From positions 1,758,896-1,822,895 of the forward strand of contig NZ_LPUF01000001.1 of NCBI RefSeq assembly GCF_002072955.1: a stretch of DNA of 64,000 nucleotides, read 5' to 3'. This document shows, piece after piece, positions 29,013-38,830 of this stretch; position 1 is the stretch's first letter; each line of letters begins with the position of its first letter. The notes beneath the pieces are model-generated. The model saw only the letters and a list, made by a program, of their open reading frames with translations, made no database searches and had not been told where the DNA came from. A program made the translations under genes and the position numbers. This DNA is from Methyloprofundus sedimenti. GTDB lineage: Bacteria > Pseudomonadota > Gammaproteobacteria > Methylococcales > Methylomonadaceae.

Positions 29013-30239
29013 TTAGTCTTTGTCAGAAACCAATTTAGCTTGCCCCATTAAACGCTGCATAATCGTAGAACTGTCGACTTTCTCACCGGTTAAAGCCATG
29101 GTCAACAGTTCACTTCCGAGCACTTGTGGTGCAATCACAAAAGAAGGATGCACCTTCCGAATTCGGTTCATATTTTTTACATCGTTGACCGCTGCAACGG
29201 TTTTTACAGGCTTATCAAGCTCTTTAGCTGCCAGAATAACAAAGGCATTTTCAGAATCATCATTCAATAAAGCTAGAATTGCTTTTGCTTCCTCGCCCCC
29301 AGCTATTTTAAGTGTGTTGATATCACTACCGTCTCCAACGACTACATCAATATCAGAAAATTTAGGGTCTTTCGATTCCTCAGATGAAAGCATGATAACG
29401 GTAACTTTCTCTCCGCGATCAGTCAGCTCACGATAGGTGTTACTAGCGAGCGCGGAAAAGCCGACGATAATGTAATGATTATTACGTTCCATAATTATAT
29501 TTCTTTTGCCCGTTACTTTCTCTAAGTGATTTAAAAATGCCGGAATCAAGGTGGCTCCTAAGGAAACAGAGACGACTGTAATTCCCAGAGTAATAACCGA
29601 AATCAAAAAAACACGCGCTTCCATTGTAATCGGTGTTATATCACCATAACCAACGGATGTTATGGTCACCACGATAAAGTATAACGCGGTGGTTAAATCC
29701 GTGATCGGCGGGACAAATTGATCACCAAGATAATAAGCCCCCAAAACAGCATAGCCATTTAAAACTATTACTGATGCCAAGGCGAACAGAGTACCGAGTC
29801 TAACATTGTGCCGGTCAAAACGATGATAGGCTGGTAACAGCAGCATTAAAATAATACCATCAAAGATAATCCGCCACCAGTGTATTGACTTTGCTAAGAT
29901 AGTTAACTGCAATGCCAAACCAAAAAAGATCACTAGAACACACGTTGCCCATGCAAGCCGTGAACGCAGGAATAAACCTAGCGACATAATCAGTAATAAA
30001 GCGCCAATAGCAGATTGAGAGATTCCCAGAATATTTGGATCAACTAAATCCCCAAGTTCATTTGCAAACTGCGTTCCTACAACATCCCATCCCAGCGTAG
30101 CTTTCATCACTGGAGCCAAATACATCAAGCCGGCCAAAGCTGAGGCGAGAGCAAGTGGAACCTGAGGAAACCAGCTAAAGGAAACTAGCCATTTTTTTTC
30201 CAGCAGAAATAGTGATTGGAGTTTACTTAGCTTGAGCAT
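29013..30239 (-). CDS. voltage-gated-type K+ channel with TrkA-N domain
   Basis: A 408-residue ion channel. About six N-terminal membrane segments end in a pore loop VTITSVGYGDITPI (near residues 190-203) with the K+ filter GYGD. The C-terminal half is a Rossmann-type RCK/TrkA-N domain (NHYIIVGFSALASNTYREL, DIDVVVGDGSDINTLKIAG) that would gate the channel in response to nucleotide or ion binding. The protein is in the inner membrane. It is a single gene, and an AT-rich 590-base region lies upstream. Confidence 0.9.
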   Translation of the reverse strand: MLKLSKLQSLFLLEKKWLVSFSWFPQVPLALASALAGLMYLAPVMKATLGWDVVGTQFANELGDLVDPNILGISQSAIGALLLIMSLGLFLRSRLAWATCVLVIFFGLALQLTILAKSIHWWRIIFDGIILMLLLPAYHRFDRHNVRLGTLFALASVIVLNGYAVLGAYYLGDQFVPPITDLTTALYFIVVTITSVGYGDITPITMEARVFLISVITLGITVVSVSLGATLIPAFLNHLEKVTGKRNIIMERNNHYIIVGFSALASNTYRELTDRGEKVTVIMLSSEESKDPKFSDIDVVVGDGSDINTLKIAGGEEAKAILALLNDDSENAFVILAAKELDKPVKTVAAVNDVKNMNRIRKVHPSFVIAPQVLGSELLTMALTGEKVDSSTIMQRLMGQAKLVSDKD

Positions 30240-30832
30240 AAAAAATTTGTCATATTACGCAATAACACGGTTTATAAAATAGATTTAAGGCTGCGCGCTT
30301 AAGACTGGAGACCTTGATAGAACTAGTTTGCTTAGCAACTAGTTATAATAACAAATTACAACTATACAACGATAACAAACCGGCATTACACTTAATATTA
30401 TCCGAACTCAAGGATCGCTACTTGCTTAAATCCGGCTATTATTGCATTTATGCTTTCAATAACGTCAGCGCATAGCAATAATGATGATGACCATCATTAA
30501 GAAGTCATCGTGCTTCTTGCAGCTGTTATTTTGGTTCTGAAGAAACAAAAATAGTAATTATTAATTGAGCAGATTTACACTCAGCATAGTTAAAACAGGA
30601 CAATTTTTTATAATAATTCGGAGTAAATAAACAAGTTGTTTACTCCGAATTATTAATACTTTGACAGCTGCTAAAGCACGCCCTGGCATTTAGCAGACAA
30701 ATTTATGCTTTAAGATATGCATAAATTAACATGAGCAAGCTGTTTTTTGAGGGAACGTTAACAGGCCGTCTCAACTGTGTAGACAGGCTGTCTGAGATCC
30801 CAGGGTGAAAAAATTATTGTAATGCATATTTC
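30240..30832. other. intergenic region with a perfect palindrome
   Basis: No gene is visible in these 593 bases. A perfect inverted repeat lies at 30611-30655 and is listed separately. The part next to 30240 should contain the K+ channel promoter. Confidence 0.5.
30611..30655. repeat. perfect 17-bp-arm inverted repeat
   Basis: The left arm starts TAATAATTCGGAGTAAA at 30611 and is repeated in perfect inversion at 30639-30655, with an 11-base spacer. It could be a bidirectional terminator for the two surrounding minus-strand genes, but there is no long T-run. It might also be an operator. Confidence 0.55.
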
Positions 30833-31222
30833 TTAGTAATAACCGTAGCCTCTCCATCCCCCCCAGGCATTCCAGTTCATCGCTGCATCCTGGTTCATCT
30901 CGGCGGTGCGTTGCTGGATGGTTAATTTTTCATATTCTCCAAAATTTTCTTCCTTGCCCATGTACAGGCATTTGCAGAATTCGGCATCGGCATAAGCATA
31001 ATAAACAGTACCATTTTTGATATGGGTGATTATCGTTCTCTGTTGCATTGATTTAATGTGCGCTAGCTTTGCGGGTGTATCTGCATATTTAACTATAAAT
31101 CCAGCCGCTGCCAGCTTGTTTTCAGCACTTGTTGCATCACTTTTTTCAATCATTGTGCAACCGCTTAGAGCGATTCCAACGATCAGAGTCATTCCAGTTG
31201 TTTTTACCAAAAAATTTTTCAT
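30833..31222 (-). CDS. small lipoprotein of unknown function
   Basis: A 129-residue protein with a lipoprotein signal (TLIVGIALSGC, acylated Cys at about residue 22). The mature part contains two Cys in EFCKCLYMG and ends in an aromatic, Gly/Trp-rich tail (NWNAWGGWRGYGYY). An RBS (AGGAG) precedes the start. Homologous small lipoproteins exist in proteobacteria, but I do not know a function. Confidence 0.75.
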   Translation of the reverse strand: MKNFLVKTTGMTLIVGIALSGCTMIEKSDATSAENKLAAAGFIVKYADTPAKLAHIKSMQQRTIITHIKNGTVYYAYADAEFCKCLYMGKEENFGEYEKLTIQQRTAEMNQDAAMNWNAWGGWRGYGYY

Positions 31223-31629
31223 ATTTTAATCTCCTTATTAACGGTTTAGGATATAGAGTTGTAATTAACCCTAGAAAAATATAGCCTAACTTATTCAATA
31301 TAGCAATAACTTTGAGGCAGTTTAAGTTTGTTTAACAATGATTACAGGCCATTGGCTATAATATTCTGATATTGGAATAATATAGCAGGACGCGTCATAA
31401 AGACTGATTTACAATAATATCCTAAGTGAAAAGGAATACACAATATGAGTGTCAGCGATAATGCTTGAATATACAAATTATATACAAATCTTTATCGGTT
31501 TATTAGCCGTGCTGGATCCCTTGGCGGCAGTACCTATCGTCGTCGCACTGGCCCCAGAAATTAAACAACAGGAACTCAAGAGATTAGTACATACCGTCAT
31601 TTTTTCAGTGTTTACTATCCTGATATTTG

Positions 31630-33031
31630 GGCTTTTCCCGACTTCGCGGGGTAGTCACTATATGTAGTATATTGCTATTTGATTATTTAGGTGCAGGCTG
31701 GGTATGATAGCCATCTTTTTAGACGGCAAACTTTAAATAAATGAACCCGATATTGTTACAAATTCCTTTGGATTTACCCGATGTGCAAATAGAGGCATTT
31801 GATACTGAGTCTAAAAAAGGAATTATTATTAAAGTCCAAAGTACATGCAAAGGCACAACTTGTCGGCAATGCCATCAGCCTATCGATAAGTTTTATGGCT
31901 ATGGCAAAGAAATTACGTTACGCCATTTACCGATCTTTGAACAGTCCGTCTGGATTAAGATCAAACCGAAGCGTTACCAATGCCCTTATTGTGATCAAGG
32001 CCCGACAACCACTCAGCGCTGTAGTTGGTATGATCAAAAAAGCCCACATACTAAAGCCTATGAACAGTGGATATTGCGCGACCTAATCAATAGCACAATA
32101 ACCGACATCAGTATCAAACGTGGCATTAATGAAGCGGCTGTTGAAGGCATTATTAATCGTTATATTCGTCAAGAAGTGGATTGGGAGACAATAAAAAGCC
32201 TGCCATTACTTGGACTTGATGAGATTGCGTTAAAAAAAGGACATAAAGATTTTGTTGTTATCATTTCAGGGATCAATGAAGGCGGAGAAAAATGCATTTT
32301 GGCCGTATTGCCAAATCGCAAAAAGGAAACAGTAAAAATATTTCTACAAAGCATTCCCGTGGAAATTAAAAGAACAATACAACGTGCCTGCGTTGATATG
32401 TATGACGGCTACAGTAATGCAGTGTATGAGGAACTTCATGGCGTTGAGGTTGTGGTTGATCGATTCCATGTGACCAAAAGCTATCGAGCCTGTGCAGACA
32501 ACGCAAGAATAAAAGAGATGAAAACACTGAAAAAGACGCTTTCTAGTGAGGATTATGCCCAACTGAAAGGCGTGATGTGGTTATTCCGAAAATCACTCTG
32601 GGACTTGAATGAAGAGCAACAAATTAAATTAATACAGCTCTTTAATTATGCGCCAGAGCTTAAGCAAATTTATATTTATCGGGAAGCATTGACGGGTATT
32701 TTTAACCGACCTTTAAGTAAAAGTCAGGCAGAAGCTGAGCTAAATTCATGGGTCGAGCAGGTTAGAAATCTGAAGTTGGACTGTTTCAACTCATTTATAG
32801 TGACCTTACAAAACTGGCAGCATGAAATCACTAATTATTTTCTTCGCCGTGAAACCAGTGGTTTTGTAGAGGGACTGAATAACAAAATTAAGGTGATCAA
32901 AAGACGTTGCTATGGCATTTATGATATAGGGCGTTTATTTCAGCATATTTGGCTTGATGTCGAAGGCCGACGTTTATTCGGATATGCTTAACACTATATG
33001 TTGTGGTCACCCCGCGAAATCGGGAAGAGCC
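31630..33031 (+). mobile_element. ISL3-family insertion sequence
   Basis: A 1402-bp element. The left end is GGCTTTTCCCGACTTCGCGG and the right end, inverted, is GGCTCTTCCCGATTTCGCGG. The direct repeats GATATTTG at 31622-31629 and 33032-33039 are the 8-bp target duplication expected for ISL3. Both ends and the transposase are intact, so it may still be active. Confidence 0.93.
31741..32991 (+). CDS. ISL3-family transposase
   Basis: A 416-residue DDE transposase. The N-terminal zinc-binding region (CKGTTCRQCHQPIDKFYGYG, then YQCPYCDQGPTTTQRC) is followed by a helix-turn-helix near residue 115. The DDE core includes LLGLDEIALKKGHKDFVV, CVDMYDGYSNAV, VVVDRFHVTKSYR and ETSGFVEGLNNKIKVIKRRCYG. 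The length is normal and there are no internal stops. Confidence 0.95.
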   Translation: MNPILLQIPLDLPDVQIEAFDTESKKGIIIKVQSTCKGTTCRQCHQPIDKFYGYGKEITLRHLPIFEQSVWIKIKPKRYQCPYCDQGPTTTQRCSWYDQKSPHTKAYEQWILRDLINSTITDISIKRGINEAAVEGIINRYIRQEVDWETIKSLPLLGLDEIALKKGHKDFVVIISGINEGGEKCILAVLPNRKKETVKIFLQSIPVEIKRTIQRACVDMYDGYSNAVYEELHGVEVVVDRFHVTKSYRACADNARIKEMKTLKKTLSSEDYAQLKGVMWLFRKSLWDLNEEQQIKLIQLFNYAPELKQIYIYREALTGIFNRPLSKSQAEAELNSWVEQVRNLKLDCFNSFIVTLQNWQHEITNYFLRRETSGFVEGLNNKIKVIKRRCYGIYDIGRLFQHIWLDVEGRRLFGYA

Positions 33032-33513
33032 GATATTTGCTTTGTTTATGGGCCAATACATGCTGACTTACTTTAGTATAAGCATTAATTCATTTCGGGT
33101 TTCTGGTGGCATTTTACTGATGATGATGGCTATTGATATGCTACACGGAAAAGTCAGTGAAACACTACAAACCGAACAGGAAATGCAAGAAGGTGAGACT
33201 AAAGAATCTATCGCAATCGTACCTTTATCAATACCGTTATTAGCTGGTCCGGGAGCCATTAGTTACATCATATTGTATGCTTTTAGAGGAGCTGGTTTGC
33301 ATCATTATCTGATGATGGTGCTGATAATTGTTCTGGTAGTGATGATTTTATGGGGGGTGTTAGCGTGTATACCCTGGCTTAACAGGCATATCAGCCGTAC
33401 AGGCATCAATGTATTTACCCGTTTAATGGGCTTGATTATTGCTGCTCTGGCGATTGAATTTATTGCTAATGGTTTAAAGGGTTTATTCCCGGTGTTGGCG
33501 GCCGGGATATAGA

Positions 33514-33680
33514 TATACTTCGTACGGTCGCGGATACGGTTGTATAACGAGTTGATTTTAGTCGAGAGCAAGGCGCTGAAACAGGTGCATAGTAACAAGC
33601 TACGCAACTGTTTCAGCACAACGCAGCTATCGGCTAAAATCGGCCGCTAGAAAACCGTAAATGTGACCGCACGAAGTATA
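33514..33680. repeat. dispersed ~165-bp repeat, copy A
   Basis: The unit runs from TATACTTCGTACGGTCGCGG to GTGACCGCACGAAGTATA, so its ends are inverted copies of ATACTTCG-type sequence. The reverse complement matches 55229-55383 over the whole length, including TTGCTCTCGACTAAAATCAA and a block around TAGCTTG. It starts one base after the MarC stop codon. No gene is inside; a non-autonomous transposable element is likely. Confidence 0.75.
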
Positions 33681-33752
33681 ATCTAAGAAAATAAGCGGTC
33701 GGACATTCCATTTATAAAGGGCAAAAAGCACTTCAAATTTGGGGCGCGGGTT

Positions 33753-36629
33753 TTAATCCGCTTTCCCGAGTTTACGTATCACCCACTTTTCAAGTTCTAC
33801 CAGCGGTAATACCGAAAAGGCAATCAGGGTAATCAACAACCAATGACCCAAATTTATTGGCACTGTACCAAATAAACGCTGCATTACCTGCAGATAAGTA
33901 AAAGCAAACTGAAAGATTAACAGCAACACGATAGCTAACAAAGCATAGCGATTGCCAAATATACCTTCAAAATTAAAAATACCCCCCTCAATATTTCGTG
34001 AGTTGAATAAATAAAAAATCTCAAACATCACCAAAGTATTTACTGCCACGGTGCGTGCGTGTTCTATAGTTTCCCCATGAAGCCGCTCCCATAAAAACAA
34101 GCCAAAAGTACCTGTTACGATTATCAAAGAAACAAACACAATACGCCAGATTAGCCGCCCCGTTAATAATGGCTCTTTAGCATTACGTGGCGGCCGTAGC
34201 ATAACATTAGCTTCTGGCGGCTCAAAAGCCAGCGTCAAGGCAAGTGTTACTGCAGTAATCATATTCACCCAAAGAATCTGCACTGGCGTTATCGGTAACA
34301 TTCTACCCATCATAATAGCCGCCATAATCACTAACGCCTCGCCACCATTAGTGGGCAGAATAAATAAAATCGCTTTTTTCAGATTATCGTAAACAGTGCG
34401 CCCTTCCATTACTGCATGAGCCAAGGAAGCAAAATTATCATCGGCTAAGACCATTTCCGCTGCTTCCTTAGCAGCTTCTGTTCCTTTTTGCCCCATTGCC
34501 GTTCCGACATCAGCTCGCTTTAAGGCCGGTGCATCATTGACGCCATCACCTGTCATTGCGACAATATCGCCATTCGCCTGCATTGCTTTAACCAGGCGTA
34601 ATTTATGCTCTGGACTGGAGCGGGCAAAAATATTAATTTTACTGACAGCTTGCTGTAATTCTTTATCCGATAAGGTTTCAATTTCATGCCCTGATAACAC
34701 ATCCTCACCTTGGGTACACAGCCCCAATTGCGTACCAATAGCGGCTGCCGTATCGGCATGATCACCGGTAATCATTTTGACTGCGATACCTGCCGCCTGG
34801 CATTGCTGCACGGCCAGAATTGCCTCGCCTCGAGGTGGATCGATCATGCCGACGATGCCCAATAAAGTCAATCCGGTTTCCAGGTCAGCAAAGGTTAAGT
34901 TACGCTGTTGATTTGCGTCCGCTTTCATCGCGATAGCTAATAGTCGCTGGCCTTTTTGTGCCATCAACTGCATTTGCTCTAACCAATAATGACGATTCAG
35001 TAAGCTATCTTCGCTACCGTTACGCTGTTTAGTACACATTTCAAGTAACCTTTCCGGTGCACCTTTAATATAAGTAAATCCATGTCCGCTATGGTCGTGA
35101 TGTAAGGTCGCCATAAAACGATGTTCCGATTCAAAGGGAATGACATCTGTGCGCGGCCACTTTTCCTGTTCCAGATGAATCTCCAGGCCCGCTTTCAGCA
35201 CCATTGCTAATAAAGCGCCTTCGGTAGGATCGCCATGTAACAACCAGTTGCCGTGCTTTTCGTGCAGAGATGCATCGTTACATAGCAACGCAGCACGCGC
35301 TAATTCACCCAGAACCGGATACTCATCGGGAGTAATATCCTGTTGTTCAAGCTGAAAATTTCCGTGCGGGTTATAACCGATACCATCAACGCTATACAGA
35401 CTATCAGCAGTCAACACTGAAGTTACTGTCATTTCGTTACAGGTCAGCGTACCGGTTTTATCAGAACAAATCACTGTTACCGAACCTAAAGTCTCCACTG
35501 CTGGCAAACGTCGGATAATGGCATGACGCTTGGCCATACGCTGTACGCCAATCGCCAAGGTAATCGACATTATGGCTGGCAAACCTTCAGGGATTGCTGC
35601 TATAGCCAGGCCCACGGCGGCCATAAACATTTCAGTAAAATCGTAGCCGCGGTAATAGTGACCAAAGAAAAATGTTGCTGTTGCCAATATCAATATAGAA
35701 CTTGTCAGCCAGAGACCAAACTGAGCGACTTGTTTAAGCAGCGGCGTGACTAGTGTTTCTACCTTAGATACCAACGCGCTAATCAGGCCGATTTCAGTAT
35801 CAATGCCGGTTGCAATAACCAGACCTGTTGCCTGGCCACTGCTGACTAAAGTGCCTGAATACGCCATCGATAAGCGATCACCCAGCTCTGAGTTTTGTGC
35901 GACTGGGTCGATCTGCTTTTCCACGGGCAATGATTCACCGGTTAATACCGCTTCCTGCACACGAAAATTTTTACATTTGAATAAACGTAAATCAGCCGGT
36001 ACTTTATCACCGGATTGTAGGGCTACAATATCTCCAGGCACCAACTGTTCGGCAGCAACAGCAATCTGCTTGCCATCACGCAATACCGAAGTCTGTGGCG
36101 ACAGCATATTGCGAATCGCTTGCAATGCGTCTTCCGCTTTCCCTTCCTGAATAAAACCAATCAGCGCATTAATAATCACCACGCCAAAAATCACCCCACT
36201 ATCGACCAGATGACCCAGCACCAAGGTTACTATCGCAGTAAACAGCAATACATAAATAAACAGGTTATGAAACTGACTGAGAAAACGCAAAAAAGCGCTG
36301 CGGGGTTTTATTTCCGGTAATTGGTTAAGTCCGTATTGCCGTTGACGCTCATTAACCTCTATCTGCTTAAGACCATGAATAGACGCCTGCAATTTATCCA
36401 ACACCTGTTCAACACTTAAGCTGTGCCAGGCAGTTTTATCTGCTGATATCTGCGTTTCTGGTTGTGACCCTTGCTGCCTTTGTAAAATATGCCAGGTGAT
36501 CCATGCAGAAGTAATGCCGAGAAATATCGCTATCAATATAACAAGCCATGGCCAAACGAAGGGTAGAGAAAGCCATTGATAAAACGTGACCGAAAGATTA
36601 TTTATGTCAGTAAGCCATTGCCCTATCAT
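33753..36629 (-). CDS. P-type cation ATPase (Ca2+/P2-type)
   Basis: A 958-residue P-type ATPase. The N-terminal cation ATPase domain (WHSLSVEQVLDKLQ) is followed by membrane helices, the actuator loop VLTGESLPVEK, the ion-binding helix AIPEGLPAIMSITLAIG, and the phosphorylation motif VICSDKTGTLTCNEMT. The N-domain motif is HGDPTEGALL, and the hinge is MTGDGVNDAPALKRADVGTAMG. Helix 6 reads ILWVNMITAVTLALTLAFEP. This layout fits PMR1/SERCA-like exporters of Ca2+ or Mn2+, although Na+ pumps look similar. It acts in the inner membrane. It is a single gene on the minus strand with a converging MarC gene downstream. Confidence 0.92.
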   Translation of the reverse strand: MIGQWLTDINNLSVTFYQWLSLPFVWPWLVILIAIFLGITSAWITWHILQRQQGSQPETQISADKTAWHSLSVEQVLDKLQASIHGLKQIEVNERQRQYGLNQLPEIKPRSAFLRFLSQFHNLFIYVLLFTAIVTLVLGHLVDSGVIFGVVIINALIGFIQEGKAEDALQAIRNMLSPQTSVLRDGKQIAVAAEQLVPGDIVALQSGDKVPADLRLFKCKNFRVQEAVLTGESLPVEKQIDPVAQNSELGDRLSMAYSGTLVSSGQATGLVIATGIDTEIGLISALVSKVETLVTPLLKQVAQFGLWLTSSILILATATFFFGHYYRGYDFTEMFMAAVGLAIAAIPEGLPAIMSITLAIGVQRMAKRHAIIRRLPAVETLGSVTVICSDKTGTLTCNEMTVTSVLTADSLYSVDGIGYNPHGNFQLEQQDITPDEYPVLGELARAALLCNDASLHEKHGNWLLHGDPTEGALLAMVLKAGLEIHLEQEKWPRTDVIPFESEHRFMATLHHDHSGHGFTYIKGAPERLLEMCTKQRNGSEDSLLNRHYWLEQMQLMAQKGQRLLAIAMKADANQQRNLTFADLETGLTLLGIVGMIDPPRGEAILAVQQCQAAGIAVKMITGDHADTAAAIGTQLGLCTQGEDVLSGHEIETLSDKELQQAVSKINIFARSSPEHKLRLVKAMQANGDIVAMTGDGVNDAPALKRADVGTAMGQKGTEAAKEAAEMVLADDNFASLAHAVMEGRTVYDNLKKAILFILPTNGGEALVIMAAIMMGRMLPITPVQILWVNMITAVTLALTLAFEPPEANVMLRPPRNAKEPLLTGRLIWRIVFVSLIIVTGTFGLFLWERLHGETIEHARTVAVNTLVMFEIFYLFNSRNIEGGIFNFEGIFGNRYALLAIVLLLIFQFAFTYLQVMQRLFGTVPINLGHWLLITLIAFSVLPLVELEKWVIRKLGKAD

Positions 36630-36826
36630 AAATCAATATCCTGAATTAAAAAAACAAAGAGAAATCAGCTTTCTGGACAGCAAACCTGAATATTTCAATA
36701 AAAATCTTTCGATTCATAATTGATTACCTGCACTTTACGGACATACCGATTCTATAATACAGTCGCAATTTAGTACAAGGTTGTTGAAAATAAGAAATTG
36801 ATCTTTGCACAGGAAGAGGGCAATCG

Positions 36827-38497
36827 TTAAATATTCGTCACTGATGTTTGTTTATTACTCATTTCCATGATTTGTGCAGCAGCGCCTTTACCTGCATCTT
36901 CATAAGGGATTAAAACCAGATCTGCACCGGCCTGTTCTAATTTATCTGCAATTGCATGATTATGTGCCGTAACTGCAATTTTTCCTTGAAAATCCTGGTT
37001 GTTCAAACCTTGCAATAAAGATAAACTCACATGAGGGTCATCTGCCGTGCTAATCACCCACTTTACATGAGCTAAAGATAATGTACTGATAAATTCGGGG
37101 TCTTCAGCATCGCCATAATAAACCGGATTCCCTGAGCGGTGTCCCTTATGCACTAGATCAGGATTAAAATCTATACAATGCAGCCGATAATGATTGGCGC
37201 TTAGAATATCAGCAATACCTGTACCAAACCGTCCTAGTCCAATCAAAATAACATTTGCCCGGTTATCGAATGCATCGATATCTTCCTGCAGTTCTCTGTA
37301 GGCAATTTTGCGCTCAAAAATCCCCATCCAGGGTGCTAATTTTTCATATAACTGGTGCGAATAAATAATCATATAAGTGGAGATACTGATCGTGACTACC
37401 CCGACCAGAGTAATGACGCTCAGTATTTGCGGGGTAATATGTCCTAACTTAACACCTAATGCGCCAAGAATTAATGAGAACTCACTGATTTGTGCCACAG
37501 CTAGTCCTGCCAGAAACCCTGTGCGTTTTCGATAACCTAAATAACCCATGATCACCATCACGATTAAGGGATTACCCAGCAAAACAAACACTGAAAAAAT
37601 GAGCGCCGGTGTTAATTGTTGCCCGATTATCGATAAATCCATCTGTGCGCCCAGATCGATAAAGAAAAACAATAACAGAAAATCACGCAAGCCCACCATT
37701 CTGGCAGCTATCAGATTTTTATAGGGTGAAGAAGCGATCGAAACTCCTGCCAGAAAAGCACCGACCTCTTTGCTAAAACCTAACATAACACCAATGGTTG
37801 CCAGCGATACTGCCCAGGCTATCGCAAACAGCAATAACAACTCTTGCGATTTTACCAGCACGCGTAAGACATGGGGTAATACATAGCGCATTAACAGCAT
37901 AATCGCTAATATCAGCCCAGTGCCATTCACCAGGACTTTTAAGGCTTCATTTTGCAATGACTCGAAATCGCCGCCTTGACCAAAAGCCGTCAGGCCGATC
38001 ATCACCAGCACCACAACAATATCTTGAACAATCAAAAATCCAAGAGCTATACGCCCATGCAAAGCATTGACTTCGCGTTTATCCGATAAGAGCTTTACAA
38101 TGATAATGGTGCTGGAAAAGGTTAAAGCCACGGCGACATAAACGGCACCAACTGGGCTTATACCTAAGGCAAGCGCAATCAAATAACCAAATACCGAGGT
38201 AAAAAACACCTGCCCTAAGCCAGTTGCCAGTGCTACTGGTCCCATGGTGCGGATAATATGCATATCCAGTTTTAGACCCACAACAAAAAGCAATAAAGCA
38301 ATTCCCAGTTTCGCTAATAGGTCAACCTGATCATTAGCACTGACTAACTCTAAACCCGATGGACCAACAAAGATACCTAACGCAATGAAGGAGACAATCA
38401 ATGGTTGTTTTAAGCGCAAACCAATCGCACCGAAAAGCGCGGCTAAAAATAATAAAGCCGCTATTTCGGTAAAAATATCACTAAAAACAAATTTCAT
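36827..38497 (-). CDS. Kef-type (CPA2) cation/proton antiporter
   Basis: A 556-residue antiporter with about 12 hydrophobic segments in residues 1-390 (DLLAKLGIALLLFVVGLKLD, TFSSTIIIVKLLSDKREVN, GRIALGFLIVQDIVVVLVMI), followed by a TrkA-N Rossmann domain (NVILIGLGRFGTGIADIL, residues 410 on). The family exchanges K+ or Na+ for H+, often gated by nucleotides or glutathione adducts. It lies in the same orientation as the P-ATPase but with a 197-base gap, so they are probably separate transcripts. Confidence 0.92.
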   Translation of the reverse strand: MKFVFSDIFTEIAALLFLAALFGAIGLRLKQPLIVSFIALGIFVGPSGLELVSANDQVDLLAKLGIALLLFVVGLKLDMHIIRTMGPVALATGLGQVFFTSVFGYLIALALGISPVGAVYVAVALTFSSTIIIVKLLSDKREVNALHGRIALGFLIVQDIVVVLVMIGLTAFGQGGDFESLQNEALKVLVNGTGLILAIMLLMRYVLPHVLRVLVKSQELLLLFAIAWAVSLATIGVMLGFSKEVGAFLAGVSIASSPYKNLIAARMVGLRDFLLLFFFIDLGAQMDLSIIGQQLTPALIFSVFVLLGNPLIVMVIMGYLGYRKRTGFLAGLAVAQISEFSLILGALGVKLGHITPQILSVITLVGVVTISISTYMIIYSHQLYEKLAPWMGIFERKIAYRELQEDIDAFDNRANVILIGLGRFGTGIADILSANHYRLHCIDFNPDLVHKGHRSGNPVYYGDAEDPEFISTLSLAHVKWVISTADDPHVSLSLLQGLNNQDFQGKIAVTAHNHAIADKLEQAGADLVLIPYEDAGKGAAAQIMEMSNKQTSVTNI

Positions 38498-38830
38498 ATG
38501 CCAATCCTATGCCTTAATATTAATATTTTATTTTTGGTCCGTGAGTGAACAAAAAAAGCGCCATAATGCCTAATGGGTGGAGTTAGCCAAGCGTCTAGAA
38601 AAAACAAAAGTCACAAAAATAGGAAGTCGCTTTTTTATCAACCTTAAAAATTTTTAAAATACTCTTCAGAAAATGACAGTCATTCCTGCATGTTCATATC
38701 AGGAAGCTATAGTGTATGCTTGTAATCCTGAACTAAAATACAGGGAATGTCGATGTTAAAATAAATCCGTATTGATGTTTTTATCAAAATGATAAAAGGA
38801 CAAAAATAACCTGACAAATGACAATAAAAT
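38498..38830. other. intergenic stretch without a supported gene
   Basis: 333 bases between the antiporter and the carbonic anhydrase on the minus strand. It should contain the antiporter promoter. No repeat or clear hairpin is visible. Confidence 0.45.

Larger units (their letters stand above)
31449..33512 (+). pseudogene. MarC-family membrane protein gene split by ISL3 element
   Basis: The 5' piece (31449-31629) encodes MLEYTNYIQIFIGLLAVLDP and on to TILIF. The 3' piece (33032-33512) encodes ALFMGQYMLTYFSISINSF and on to the end. Removing the insertion and one copy of the 8-bp duplication GATATTTG restores an unbroken MarC protein of about 212 residues with six membrane helices (…TILIFALFMGQYML…). 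The family is of uncertain function despite an old link to multiple antibiotic resistance. The disruption is clean, so the insertion may be recent. Confidence 0.88.

Noticed and set aside
31445-31468. Tiny leader frame (ATG AGT GTC AGC GAT AAT GCT TGA) before marC as a regulatory peptide
   Set aside because: Seven codons with a plausible RBS, but no attenuator structure; chance is likely and marC is disrupted anyway.
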